Positions 22,182 to 30,167 of a stretch of DNA of 31,451 nt are shown in pieces. The notes under the pieces are model-generated. The model was not told where the DNA came from. It was given only the letters and a program-made list of their open reading frames with translations, and did not search any database. Made by a program: the position numbers and the translations under genes. Position 1 is the stretch's first letter. Every line of letters starts with the position of its first letter. Origin of the DNA: Acidimicrobiia bacterium (GTDB taxonomy: Bacteria > Actinomycetota > Acidimicrobiia > Acidimicrobiales > Iamiaceae); assembly GCA_019247975.1 (NCBI GenBank), contig JAFBAD010000050.1:1-31451 (forward strand), read 5' to 3'.

Positions 22182-23285
22182 ATGGGCTCACGAGCAGCGC
22201 CGACCCGGCTGGCAGGGGTCGACCTGGCGCGCGCGATCGCGATGCTCGGGATGCTGATCGTCCACACGCTGGTCACGCCGCGGTCCGCGGGCGACCGGGC
22301 ACTCATCTGGGTGAACGTGTGGGTCGCACCCCTGTTCGTGCTCGTCGCCGGCGTCGGCCTGAGCCTCGGCTGGCAGCACCGGCGGACCACCCGGACGGGC
22401 GCGCTGGTCGTGGTCCGCGCCGCCGCGCTCCTCGTCATCGGCCTGCTCCTCGCCACCCAGTTCTACGGGGCGATCCTCCAGTACTTCGCGCTCTACTTCG
22501 TGCTCGGCGTGGTTGCGCTGCGCCTCGGCCGCCGAGCCCTGGTCGCGCTGGCCGGTGCCTGCCTGGTGATCGGCCCGCTCGTCATCACGTTCCTCGTGCA
22601 CACGGGCTCGATCACGCTCGGCGGCCACGCCGACAAGGGCCTGGGCGCGTTGGCCCACCCCGTCGATCTCCTCCGCGCGCTCTCCGTCGACGGCGTGTAC
22701 CCGGCGGTCGTGTGGTCGGGCTTCTTCTTCGCGGGCATGGCCCTCGGCCGCCTCGACCTCGACGACCCGCGCCTGGCCCATCGCCTCGCGTGCGGCGGTG
22801 CGCTGGTCGGCGCAACCGGCAGCTTCGTGGGCTGGGCCGGAGCCCGCGCCTTCGGGACCCGGCCGCTGGGCTGGACCCACCACTGGAGCGGCGCCGCGCA
22901 CTCCGAGTCGCTGACGTGGGCGGTGACCGCGGCAGGCATCGCCATCGCGATCCTCGGCGTCTGCCTGTCGTTCGTCCGCGGGTCCCGAGGGCGATCGGCG
23001 TGGCTGGCTCCGCCGATCGCCATCGGCCAGCTCGCGCTGACCTTCTACCTGGTGCACCTCTGGTACGCCGACACGCTCTGGACCGACATCCAGCCCCACG
23101 TCGGTTCCACGCCTGCGTACGTCCTCTCCACGTGCGCCTTCTTCCTCCTCTTCGGCGGCGCTGCGTGGCTCTGGCGGCGCACGTTCCGGCGGGGACCGGT
23201 CGAGGGCCTCGTCGACGGCGCGGCCCGCGCGCTCGTCAGACCCGAACCGCTCGAGACGAGGTCGCTCCGCTCAGTCCCGGTCTGA
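22182..23285 (+). CDS. Multi-spanning membrane acyltransferase, DUF1624/DUF418-like
   Basis: 367 aa. The N-terminus RLAGVDLARAIAMLGMLIVH followed by ALIWVNVWVAPLFVLVAGVGLS is the hallmark of the heparan-alpha-glucosaminide N-acetyltransferase-like family, with the conserved Asp, Arg and His of D-x-x-R-x-x-x-x-x-G-M-x-x-x-H on the first helix. About ten helices follow, and a late His (LTFYLVHLWYADTLW) is also usual. Such proteins move acyl groups across or at the membrane onto surface sugars or lipids; the substrate here is unknown. ATG at 22182. The 3' end overlaps the polyphosphate kinase gene tail to tail by 15 nt. The box at 22108 hints at phosphate control, perhaps envelope remodelling under phosphate limitation. 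Confidence 0.8.
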   Translation: MGSRAAPTRLAGVDLARAIAMLGMLIVHTLVTPRSAGDRALIWVNVWVAPLFVLVAGVGLSLGWQHRRTTRTGALVVVRAAALLVIGLLLATQFYGAILQYFALYFVLGVVALRLGRRALVALAGACLVIGPLVITFLVHTGSITLGGHADKGLGALAHPVDLLRALSVDGVYPAVVWSGFFFAGMALGRLDLDDPRLAHRLACGGALVGATGSFVGWAGARAFGTRPLGWTHHWSGAAHSESLTWAVTAAGIAIAILGVCLSFVRGSRGRSAWLAPPIAIGQLALTFYLVHLWYADTLWTDIQPHVGSTPAYVLSTCAFFLLFGGAAWLWRRTFRRGPVEGLVDGAARALVRPEPLETRSLRSVPV

Positions 23286-25787
23286 GGCGGGCGAACCGAG
23301 GCCGCTCACGAGGCTGTCGAGCACGCTCACGTCGTGGCCGTAGGTCAGGACGTCACGCGCGTCGTCGACCGGCAGCCAGCGGATCTGGTCGACCTCGTCG
23401 ATGGGGGTGAAGTTCCCGGTGATCGGCCGCATGCTCCAGTAACGGACCCGCTTCGGCCGGCCGTGGCGATCGCGGTAGGCGGTCGACGCCAGCTCCTCGC
23501 CGAGCTCGCAGCGCAGGCCGGTCTCCTCCTCCACCTCGCGCAGCGCACACGCCTCGTCGGTCTCGCCCTCGTCGCACTTCCCCTTCGGGTGCGACCAGTC
23601 GTCGTAGCGCGGCCGGTGGACCAGCAGGACCTCGACGCCCTGTTCGCCCTCCCGCCACACGACGCCGCCGGCAGCGCGGACCTCGCCGTCGTGGCCCTGC
23701 CGCGGACCCGGGCGGTCGAGCGCGTTCGACTCCTGGCGCCGTGAGCGGATGAGCGCGAGCTGCTGCAGGCGGCGGTGCGTGTCGACCGTGCCGCCGGGGT
23801 CGACGTGGTGCCACGAGCCGTCCGGCTCGAGCACCCACGCGAGCGTGTCGTCGTCCAGGTTCACGTCGAGCACCTCGCGCAGTCGGCGCTGCAGACCGGT
23901 GTCGGCGATCGGCACCAGCGCCTCGACCCGGCGGTCGAGGTTGCGGGGCATGAGGTCGGCCGACCCGATGTACATCGCGGTCGCGCCCTCGCCGGCGCCG
24001 TTGCCGAACAGGTAGATGCGGGAGTGCTCGAGGTAGCGGCCGACGATCGACCGCACCCGGATGCGCTCGGAGAGGCCGGGAACGCCCGGGCGCAGGCAGC
24101 AGATCCCCCGGATGACGAGGTCGATCTCGACGCCCGCGGCCGAGGCCTCATAGAGCAGGTCGATCATCGCCGGGTCGACGAGCGCGTTCATCTTCATGAT
24201 GATCCGGCCCGTGCCGGGCGGCGCCGCCATCTCGTTGCGGATGAGGTCCTCGATCCGGTGGCGCAACGTGTGCGGCGCGACGAGCAGCTTCCGGTAGCGG
24301 ACGTTGCGGCCGTACCCGGTGAGGTAGTTGAACAGCTGCGTGAGGTCGCTGCCCACGTCGGGGTCGGCGCTCAGCAGGCCCAGATCCTCGTAGACCTTCG
24401 CCGTCTTCTCGTTGTAGTTGCCGGTGCCGAGGTGGAAGTAGCGACGCACGCCGTCGCCCTCCTCGCGCACGACGAGCGCCGTCTTGGTGTGGGTCTTCAG
24501 CCCGACGAGGCCGTAGGTGACGTGCACGCCCGCCTCTTCGAGCGCGCGGGCCCACTCGATGTTGTTGGCCTCGTCGAAGCGCGCCTTCAGCTCGACCAGC
24601 GTGGCCACCTGCTTGCCTCGCTCCGCGGCGCGGATCAGCGACGTGATGATGCTGCTGTCGCCGGAGGTGCGGTACAGCGTGAGCTTGATCGTCAGGACCT
24701 TCGGATCAGCTGCGGCCTGGCGGATGAACTCGTCGACCGACGACGTGAACGAGTCGTACGGCAGGTGCACGAGCACGTCGCGGTCGGCCAGCGTCGCGAA
24801 CAGGTCGACCCGCTCCCCCTCCGCGGCCTGCAGCCGGGGCTGGGTGACCGCGACCCAGGGCTCGTCCTTGAGGTCCGGCCGGTCGAGATCCTGCAGGGCC
24901 CAGAGGCCGCCGAGGTCGAGCGGACCGGCCTGCTCGTAGACCGCCTCGTCGTCGAGGTCGAGCTCGCGCAGCAGCAGCGTGCGCACCTCGTCGGTCGCGT
25001 CGGAGGCGATCTCGAGGCGGACCGCGCGCCCGAAGCGCCGGCGCCGCAGCTCGATCTCGACCGCGGCCAGCAGGTCGTCGGCCTCCTCCTCCTCGAGGGT
25101 GAGGTCCGCGTTGCGGGTCACCCGGAAGGCGAAGTGCTCCTCGACGATCATCCCCGGGAAGAGCTGGTCGAGGTGGGCGGCGATCACCTGCTCGAGCGGC
25201 ACGAACCGCTCGCCGTCGGGCATGACGACGAACCGGGGCAGCACCTGCGGCACCTTGACCCGCGCGAACCGGCGCTCCTCGGTCACCGGGTCGCGCACGA
25301 TGACCGCGAGGTTCAGCGACAGCGTCGAGATGTATGGGAACGGGTGGCCCGGGTCGACCGCGAGCGGGGTGAGCACCGGGAAGATCCGGTTCTCGAACTC
25401 CTCGTCCATGTGCTTGCGGTCGTCCTCGTCGAGCTCGTCCCAGGCGGACAGCCGGATGCCGACCCTGGACAGCTCGGGCACGACCTCCTCGAGGAACACC
25501 CGCTCCATCCGCCGGACCAGCGAGCGGGTGCGGTCGGCGATCTCGAGGAGCTGCTGGGCGGGGGTGCGACCGTCAGGCGAGGTGCTGGAGAGGCCGGCCG
25601 CCACCTGGTCCATGAGCCCGGCCACCCGCACCTGGAAGAACTCGTCGAGGTTCTGGCTGGCGATGGCCAGGAACTTGGCCCGCTCGATGATCGGGACGCT
25701 CGAATCGCAGGCCAGGGCGAGCACCCGCTCGTCGAAGTCGATCCATGAGAGCTCGCGGTTCAGCAGCCGATCGGGCCCGTGGTCCAC
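23271..25787 (-). CDS. ppk1: Polyphosphate kinase PPK1 fused to a MutT1-like Nudix hydrolase
   Basis: 838 aa; PPK1 alone is about 690-740. The kinase (1 to about 690) reversibly makes polyphosphate from ATP. It begins NRELSWIDFDERVL and keeps both key histidines, H433 (LKTHTK) and H452 (YFHLGTGNYNE), almost at E. coli positions 435 and 454. From about 701 an intact Nudix domain follows: VLLVHRPRYDDWSHPKGK, then the Nudix box at 736-758, which fits GX5EX7REUXEEXGU exactly (ends REVEEETGL). HRPRYDDWS-P-KGK closely matches mycobacterial MutT1, whose gene adjoins ppk1 in M. tuberculosis. MutT1 hydrolyses 8-oxo-dGTP and dinucleoside polyphosphates. There is no stop or frameshift at the junction (near 23690). 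GTG start at 25787; the ribosome site is weak. Confidence 0.93.
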   Translation of the reverse strand: MDHGPDRLLNRELSWIDFDERVLALACDSSVPIIERAKFLAIASQNLDEFFQVRVAGLMDQVAAGLSSTSPDGRTPAQQLLEIADRTRSLVRRMERVFLEEVVPELSRVGIRLSAWDELDEDDRKHMDEEFENRIFPVLTPLAVDPGHPFPYISTLSLNLAVIVRDPVTEERRFARVKVPQVLPRFVVMPDGERFVPLEQVIAAHLDQLFPGMIVEEHFAFRVTRNADLTLEEEEADDLLAAVEIELRRRRFGRAVRLEIASDATDEVRTLLLRELDLDDEAVYEQAGPLDLGGLWALQDLDRPDLKDEPWVAVTQPRLQAAEGERVDLFATLADRDVLVHLPYDSFTSSVDEFIRQAAADPKVLTIKLTLYRTSGDSSIITSLIRAAERGKQVATLVELKARFDEANNIEWARALEEAGVHVTYGLVGLKTHTKTALVVREEGDGVRRYFHLGTGNYNEKTAKVYEDLGLLSADPDVGSDLTQLFNYLTGYGRNVRYRKLLVAPHTLRHRIEDLIRNEMAAPPGTGRIIMKMNALVDPAMIDLLYEASAAGVEIDLVIRGICCLRPGVPGLSERIRVRSIVGRYLEHSRIYLFGNGAGEGATAMYIGSADLMPRNLDRRVEALVPIADTGLQRRLREVLDVNLDDDTLAWVLEPDGSWHHVDPGGTVDTHRRLQQLALIRSRRQESNALDRPGPRQGHDGEVRAAGGVVWREGEQGVEVLLVHRPRYDDWSHPKGKCDEGETDEACALREVEEETGLRCELGEELASTAYRDRHGRPKRVRYWSMRPITGNFTPIDEVDQIRWLPVDDARDVLTYGHDVSVLDSLVSGLGSPASDRD

Positions 25788-25826
25788 GGGGCCAACGGTA
25801 CCGGCCGGGTCAACGCCGTGGTCCGG

Positions 25827-26738
25827 TCAGTCGACCAGGGCTGCGGCCCCCACGACCCCGGCGTTGTCGCCGAGGGCGGCGGGCACCACCTCCACCGCGT
25901 CGTGGGTCACGAGGAGCTTGTTGGCCGCCCCTTCGATCCGCTTCGCGAAGTCGGCTCCCAGCCGTTCCGCCACGCCACCGCCGAGGACGACGAAGGTGAT
26001 GTCGACGAACATGACCGCGTTCGAGATGGCGACCGCGGCGGCGGCCACCGCCTCCTCGATGAGCTCTTCGGCCACCGCGTCGTGCTGCGCGAGCGCCTTC
26101 TCGAACACCGAGGATTTCATCCGCTGTTCACCCGAGATCTCCACGAGCGCGGTCGACTCGCCGGCCAGGTGGCGACGGCGCGCCTCGCGCTCCATGCCCA
26201 CGCGGCCCGCGTACGCCTCCACGTGGCCCTCGATCCCGCAGCCGCAGCGCCGTCCGCCCGGCTGGTACATCGTGTGGCCGATCTCGCCGCCGAGGCCGCG
26301 TGGCCCGCGGCGGACCTTGCCGTTCAGGATGACCCCACCGCCGACGCCGGTGCCCATGAACACCCCGAGGACGTCGTCGTGGCCGTCGGCCGCACCGTGG
26401 CGGTGCTCGGCCCACGTCGCCACGTTCACGTCGTTGTCGATGGTGATCCGCTTGCAGCCTGTCGCGTCACGGATGAGCTGTTGGAGGGGAACCGGGTCCT
26501 GCCAGCCGGCCAGGTTGGGCGCACCGACCACGACACCGTCGTCGTCGACCTGACCCGGCGTGCCGACGCCGATCGCGTGCGGCGACTTGTCGATGCGCGC
26601 GACGAGCTCGGCGATGGTGGACGCGACGTCGGCCGGACCCGTCGTCGGCGTGTCCGCCTTCTGCGTGTCGTGGACCTTCTTGCCCTCGACCCGCGCGACG
26701 AGGATCTTGGTTCCGCCGAGATCGACGCCGATCGCCAT
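25827..26738 (-). CDS. ROK-family sugar kinase, probably glucokinase
   Basis: 303 aa. Phosphorylates glucose or a related hexose in the cytoplasm. ATP site AIGVDLGGTKILVARV at the N-terminus, GVGTPGQVD, the catalytic Asp in TIDNDVNVATWAE, GVFMGTGVGGG, and the ROK zinc region GHTMYQPGGRRCGCG. The third zinc Cys of C-G-C-G-x-x-G-C is replaced by His (CGCGIEGHVE), which can still bind zinc. ATG at 26738, 5 nt after the preceding gene; the ppk1 fusion gene starts 39 nt beyond its stop, so they are probably cotranscribed. Some actinobacterial ROK enzymes use polyphosphate as phosphoryl donor (PpgK), and this neighbourhood raises that possibility; but PpgK is usually shorter and lacks the zinc motif, so ATP is more likely. 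Confidence 0.88.
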   Translation of the reverse strand: MAIGVDLGGTKILVARVEGKKVHDTQKADTPTTGPADVASTIAELVARIDKSPHAIGVGTPGQVDDDGVVVGAPNLAGWQDPVPLQQLIRDATGCKRITIDNDVNVATWAEHRHGAADGHDDVLGVFMGTGVGGGVILNGKVRRGPRGLGGEIGHTMYQPGGRRCGCGIEGHVEAYAGRVGMEREARRRHLAGESTALVEISGEQRMKSSVFEKALAQHDAVAEELIEEAVAAAAVAISNAVMFVDITFVVLGGGVAERLGADFAKRIEGAANKLLVTHDAVEVVPAALGDNAGVVGAAALVD

Positions 26739-26743
26739 GCGGG

Positions 26744-27019
26744 TCAGGCGCCCTCGTCGGGGATGCCGAGGTCCCAGTCGAGGAGGAGGTTCTCCCGCTC
26801 GGCGTCGCGCACCACCCGCTCCCGGTTGCGCCGGAACTGGGGGTCGTGCGGGGGGACGAGGACCAGCCGGGCCATGACCCGGTCCCGGAAGGCGTCGATC
26901 ACCTTCGGGTCGCCGAAGTCCGAGTGCACCTCCCAGTGCGGTGCGACCGGTCCGAGGTAGACCACGCGGGCGTGGCCGACCGGCGGCTGCGGCGGTCCGT
27001 CCTGGTCGATCTGCGACAT
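26744..27019 (-). CDS. Small conserved-looking protein of unknown function
   Basis: 91 aa, not recognised. ATG at 27019 with AGGAG 5 nt upstream. Soluble: a Pro-rich head (DGPPQPPVGHARVVYLGPVA), WEVHSDFGDPKVIDAFRDRV, then a charged helix (QFRRNRERVVRDAERENLLL) and an acidic tail. The tight packing (32 nt after htrA, 5 nt before the ROK kinase) and normal codon use show that it is a real gene of this operon. No function can be proposed. Confidence 0.8.
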   Translation of the reverse strand: MSQIDQDGPPQPPVGHARVVYLGPVAPHWEVHSDFGDPKVIDAFRDRVMARLVLVPPHDPQFRRNRERVVRDAERENLLLDWDLGIPDEGA

Positions 27020-27051
27020 CGTTGCTCCTGGTCGGGGTGGGGCGGGACAGC

Positions 27052-28350
27052 CTACCGCCGGCCGAGGGTGACCTCGATGGTGTGGGTCACGCCCCGCCGC
27101 TCGAAGGTCACCGAGATGCGCTCGCCGGCCACGTGCTTGCGGATCACCTTGGCCACGTCGTCGCTGTTGCGGATGTCGACCCCGTCGGCCTCGATGATCA
27201 CATCGCCCCGCTGGAGCCCGGCCTGCTCGGCCGCGGAGTCGGGGGTGACCTCGAGCACGAACGCTCCCGAGTCGCGGTCGACCTCGTAGGTGGCGAGCAG
27301 GGACGGGAGCACCCGGGGGTCGTCGACCGCCAGTGACTCGACCCCCAGGAAGCCGGTCTTCGCGTTGATCTCGCCGTGGCCGGCCCGCAGCTTGGCGATG
27401 AGCGGCCGCACCGCGTCGATCGAGAGCGCGAAGCCGATGTTCTGCGCGCCCGGGATGTTGGCGGTGTTGATGCCGACCACCTCGCCCTGCGCGTTGAGGA
27501 GCGGGCCGCCCGAGTTGCCGGGGTTGATCGCGGCGTCGGTCTGGATCAGGTGCTCACGCAGCCCTTCCTCGGTCTCGATGCTGCGGTCCTTGGCCGACAC
27601 GATGCCGAGCGTCACGCTCGGCTCGACCCCGAGGCCGAGGGCGTTGCCGATCGCGACGACGCTGTCGCCGACGTCGAGCGCGTCCGAGGAGCCGAGCTTC
27701 GCCGGGACGAGATCGTCGCGGTTCTTCACGCGGATCATCGCGACGTCGTCCTCGGGGAACGAACCGACCAGCTCAGCGTCGGCCGTCGTCCCGTCGACGA
27801 ACACGACGTCGAGCTTGCTGGCCCCCGAGATCACGTGATCGTTCGTCACGATGAGCCCGTTCGCGCTGATGACGAAGCCCGAGCCCGCGGCCGAGGCGCT
27901 CTCGATCGCCACCACCGACGGCTCCGATGCGTCGAGCAGCCGGCGGATGTCGAGCTGGTCGCGAGTGGTGGGCGGCGCGGTGGCCCGATCGGAGCCGTTG
28001 TCGTTCAGCGCGACGACCACGCCGGCGAGGAGCGCAGCTACCACCGCTCCCACCAGCGCGCCGATGAGCGCAGCACCCAGCCGGCCGTCGGGCTCACGGG
28101 GTGGGATGTAGGGCGGCAGCGGCGGCTCGTCGGGGTAGCCGTGGCCGCCGAAGGGTCCGCCGGTGATCGTCCCGGGCGGCCGGGGAGGGGTACCCGGTGG
28201 CGGGGCGCCGAAGGGCGGCGGCGCCGGTGCGGAGGGGGCGGGCGACGCAGCGTGAGGACCATCCTGACCGGGTCCACGGGGCGCCCACGGGCTCGGACCA
28301 GCAGGTCCGCTCGGTGCCGCGGCCCCGAAAGGACGCTCGGGATCGCTCAC
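27052..28350 (-). CDS. HtrA/DegP-type serine protease with PDZ domain (S1C)
   Basis: 432 aa. A Pro/Gly-rich cytoplasmic head (1 to about 88) precedes one membrane helix (about 92-115), placing the protease outside the membrane, the usual plan of actinobacterial HtrA proteins. Trypsin-like domain about 135-320 with the triad H172 (TNDHVI), D202 (EDDVAMI) and S280 (NPGNSGGP). A PDZ domain fills about 340-430 (VLEVTPDSAAEQAGLQRGDV). It degrades or refolds damaged surface proteins. GTG at 28350 is chosen because the Pro-rich head begins there; no strong ribosome site is visible, so the start is less certain. First gene of a minus-strand operon with the small 91-aa gene, the ROK kinase and ppk1; divergent from whiB at 28470. 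Confidence 0.92.
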   Translation of the reverse strand: MSDPERPFGAAAPSGPAGPSPWAPRGPGQDGPHAASPAPSAPAPPPFGAPPPGTPPRPPGTITGGPFGGHGYPDEPPLPPYIPPREPDGRLGAALIGALVGAVVAALLAGVVVALNDNGSDRATAPPTTRDQLDIRRLLDASEPSVVAIESASAAGSGFVISANGLIVTNDHVISGASKLDVVFVDGTTADAELVGSFPEDDVAMIRVKNRDDLVPAKLGSSDALDVGDSVVAIGNALGLGVEPSVTLGIVSAKDRSIETEEGLREHLIQTDAAINPGNSGGPLLNAQGEVVGINTANIPGAQNIGFALSIDAVRPLIAKLRAGHGEINAKTGFLGVESLAVDDPRVLPSLLATYEVDRDSGAFVLEVTPDSAAEQAGLQRGDVIIEADGVDIRNSDDVAKVIRKHVAGERISVTFERRGVTHTIEVTLGRR

Positions 28351-28469
28351 GGAAGGCCCATCGTCGCAGATGGAGGGGCCCCCTGTGGCCGCGTCCCCCG
28401 TTCGACATGACTGGGGCCGACGCGCCCCCTTTACCTCAGCTTTGTGCTGGTTGTGGTCGAAGGAGTGAC

Positions 28470-28718
28470 GTGAACGAACGAGCCGACTGGATGCGCCACG
28501 GCAACTGCGCCCACGAGCCCCCGGCTCGCTTCTTCCCGAGCGACGGCGTCGGCGTGGAGATCGCACGCCGGATCTGCGCGACCTGCCCGGTGCAGGAGCC
28601 CTGCCTCGAGTACGCCCTGGCCCAGCGGATCGACCACGGCGTGTGGGGCGGCTGCTCGGAACGAGAGCGCCGCCGCATCCTGAAGCGTCGTCGCCAGGCG
28701 GCCGCCGCCAGCGCCTGA
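28470..28718 (+). CDS. WhiB-family iron-sulphur transcription factor
   Basis: 82 aa. GTG at 28470 with AGGAG 4 nt upstream. The four cluster Cys are present: GNCAHEPP, then ICATCPVQEPC (C-x2-C-x5-C). They are followed by the G-V-W-G-G turn (HGVWGGCSERERR) and a basic tail (ILKRRRQAAAA) that contacts DNA or sigma factor. The extra Cys after WGG is uncommon. WhiB proteins occur only in actinobacteria and their phages, and control septation, redox response or antibiotic tolerance; which paralogue this is cannot be decided here. Confidence 0.95.
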   Translation: MNERADWMRHGNCAHEPPARFFPSDGVGVEIARRICATCPVQEPCLEYALAQRIDHGVWGGCSERERRRILKRRRQAAAASA

Positions 28719-28731
28719 CCTCGGGTCAGGC
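28713..28731. terminator. Short bidirectional hairpin containing both stop codons of whiB and tatA
   Basis: 8-bp perfect stem: GCCTGACC (28713-28720) with GGTCAGGC (28724-28731), 3-nt loop. The whiB stop (28716-28718) lies in one arm and the tatA stop (28726-28728, other strand) in the other. The symmetry lets it serve both convergent genes. It is short and has no T run. Confidence 0.6.
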
Positions 28732-28887
28732 GGTCTTCTTGGTGTCGCTCTCGTCGTCCTTCGTGCTGGCCTCGAACTCCTTCTTGGCCTCGCCGAGGGA
28801 CCTGGCCAGCTTCGGGAGCTTGGCGCCTCCGAAGATCACGAGCACGATGATGAGCACGATGATGAGCTCTGGTGCGCCGATTCCCAC
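28726..28887 (-). CDS. tatA: Twin-arginine translocase subunit TatA/E
   Basis: 53 aa. GTG at 28887. A very short N-terminus with the conserved Glu (MGIGAPELI), a membrane helix (about 7-20, ELIIVLIIVLVIFGG), the Phe-Gly hinge, then an amphipathic helix (AKLPKLARSLGEAKKEFEA) and a charged tail (STKDDESDTKKTA). This is the full TatA plan, at the short end of its length range. TatA forms the export pore for folded proteins with a twin-arginine signal, and would be needed if the PhoX-like protein is Tat-exported. No tatB or tatC is in the window, as is common in actinobacteria where tatA stands apart or beside tatC. Confidence 0.92.
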   Translation of the reverse strand: MGIGAPELIIVLIIVLVIFGGAKLPKLARSLGEAKKEFEASTKDDESDTKKTA

Positions 28888-28945
28888 GGGGTCACCCTAA
28901 CCCTCCTGGTCGCGACGCACACCGCGGGGTGCCAGCCTCTGCCTG

Positions 28946-29731
28946 GTGCTGGAGTGCGTGGTCAACGTGAGCGAGGGCCGCAGCGCGGCGATCCTCGACG
29001 AGGTCCGGCGCGTCGCAGGGCCCGACCTGCTCGACCTGCACACCGACGCGGACCACCACCGCAGCGTGCTGACCCTCGTCGGCACCGACGCTCCCCGGCG
29101 GGTGGCCGGCGCGGTGGTCGAGCGACTCGACCTGCGCGACCACCTCGGTGCCCACCCGCGCATCGGCGTGGTGGACGTCGTGCCGTTCATCCCCTACGGC
29201 GACGGCACGACGATGGCCGACGCGATCGTGGCGCGCGATCGGTTCGCCAGGTGGGCCGGATCGGAGCTCGGGGTGCCGTGCTTCCTCTACGGCCCCGAGC
29301 GCACGCTGCCCGACGTGCGCCGCGGCGCGTTCGGCGCGCTGCGCCCTGACACCGGCCCGGACCGTCCGCACCCGACCGCCGGTGCGATCGCGGTCGGCGC
29401 GCGCGACGTGCTCGTCGCCTACAACCTCTGGCTGGTCGAGCCGGACCTCCCGCGTGCGCGGCGCATCGCAGCCGAGGTGCGCGGTCCGGCGGTGCGCACG
29501 CTCGGGTTGGCCGTGGGCGACCAGGTGCAGGTGTCCTGCAACCTGATCGCCCCTGACCAGGTGGGCCCGGCCGAGGTGTACGACCGGGTGGCCGCACACG
29601 CGGCGATTGCGCGCGCCGAGCTCGTCGGGCTCGCACCGCGGGCGGTGCTCGACGTGATCGAGCCCGACCGCTGGCCGGAGCTCGACCTCGCGCCGGAGCG
29701 GACGATCGAAGCGCGCCTCGCCGCTCGCTGA
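28946..29731 (+). CDS. Glutamate formiminotransferase (FTCD N-domain type)
   Basis: 261 aa. GTG at 28946 (V-L-E-C-V-V-N-V-S-E-G-R, the family start being E-C-V-P-N-x-S-E-G-R). It moves the formimino group of N-formiminoglutamate to tetrahydrofolate, the last step of one histidine breakdown route. The catalytic His is expected in HLGAHPRIGVVDVVPFIP, and GVPCFLYGP and GAIAVGARDVLVAYNLWL are family segments. It lacks the cyclodeaminase half of the mammalian enzyme and is a little shorter than the usual 300. Divergent from tatA (58 bp), convergent with whiB at 29733 with a single base between the genes. No histidine-degradation neighbours are seen, so a different formimino or folate role is possible. 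Confidence 0.87.
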   Translation: MLECVVNVSEGRSAAILDEVRRVAGPDLLDLHTDADHHRSVLTLVGTDAPRRVAGAVVERLDLRDHLGAHPRIGVVDVVPFIPYGDGTTMADAIVARDRFARWAGSELGVPCFLYGPERTLPDVRRGAFGALRPDTGPDRPHPTAGAIAVGARDVLVAYNLWLVEPDLPRARRIAAEVRGPAVRTLGLAVGDQVQVSCNLIAPDQVGPAEVYDRVAAHAAIARAELVGLAPRAVLDVIEPDRWPELDLAPERTIEARLAAR

Positions 29732-29732
29732 T

Positions 29733-29996
29733 CTACGCGCCGGCGCGGCGGGCGAGCGCACGCTGGCGCCGGATGCGGCGCCGCTCCCGCTCGCTCATGC
29801 CGCCCCAGATCCCGAACTTCTCGCTGTTGGTGAGCGCGTACTCCAAGCAGTCCTCTCGGACGACGCAGCCTCGGCAGACCTCCTTGGCCTCCCTGGTCGA
29901 GGCGCCCCGCTCCGGGAAGAACAGGTCAGGGTCGACGCCCAGGCAGTTCGCGAGCTCTTGCCACCCATCGGTGGTGCTCTCGTTGACGCTGTGCAT
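29733..29996 (-). CDS. WhiB-family iron-sulphur transcription factor (second copy)
   Basis: 87 aa. ATG at 29996 with GGAAG 6 nt upstream; longer in-frame starts would add an atypical head. Cluster Cys: ANCLGVDPDLFFPE, then VCRGCVVREDC (C-x2-C-x5-C). The turn is GIWGGMSERERR and the tail RIRRQRALARRAGA is strongly basic. CLGVDPDLFFPERG with EAKEVCRGC is the common form of the larger WhiB group (WhiB1/WhiB2-like). Divergent from the hydrolase gene by 171 bp; that stretch includes the least GC-rich patch nearby (30100-30120), where a promoter is likely. Confidence 0.95.
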   Translation of the reverse strand: MHSVNESTTDGWQELANCLGVDPDLFFPERGASTREAKEVCRGCVVREDCLEYALTNSEKFGIWGGMSERERRRIRRQRALARRAGA

Positions 29997-30167
29997 GAGA
30001 CTTCCTTCCCAACTCCGCCCTGCGGACGCTGAACCGACGTGCCCGAAAGCTCCCGACCGGGGGCCTACGATGCGATACGGCGGTGCCGCATACCACACGT
30101 GGAATTACAACGGTGTGATCTTGGCTCCTGCCGCTGGGGAACGCAAGAGGAACTTGGAGGACCGTTG

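Noticed and set aside
23775..25748. A 657-codon plus-strand open frame opposite the polyphosphate kinase
   Set aside because: Antisense of a gene with full family signatures; product is low in complexity and Val/Glu/Asp/Arg-rich.
29997..30098. Longer form of the second WhiB starting at 30098
   Set aside because: The extra 34 residues do not resemble WhiB heads, and the ATG at 29996 has a ribosome site.
30039..30167. Longer hydrolase starting at 30039
   Set aside because: The extra residues run through the likely promoter region, while GTG 30168 has GGAGG at ideal spacing.
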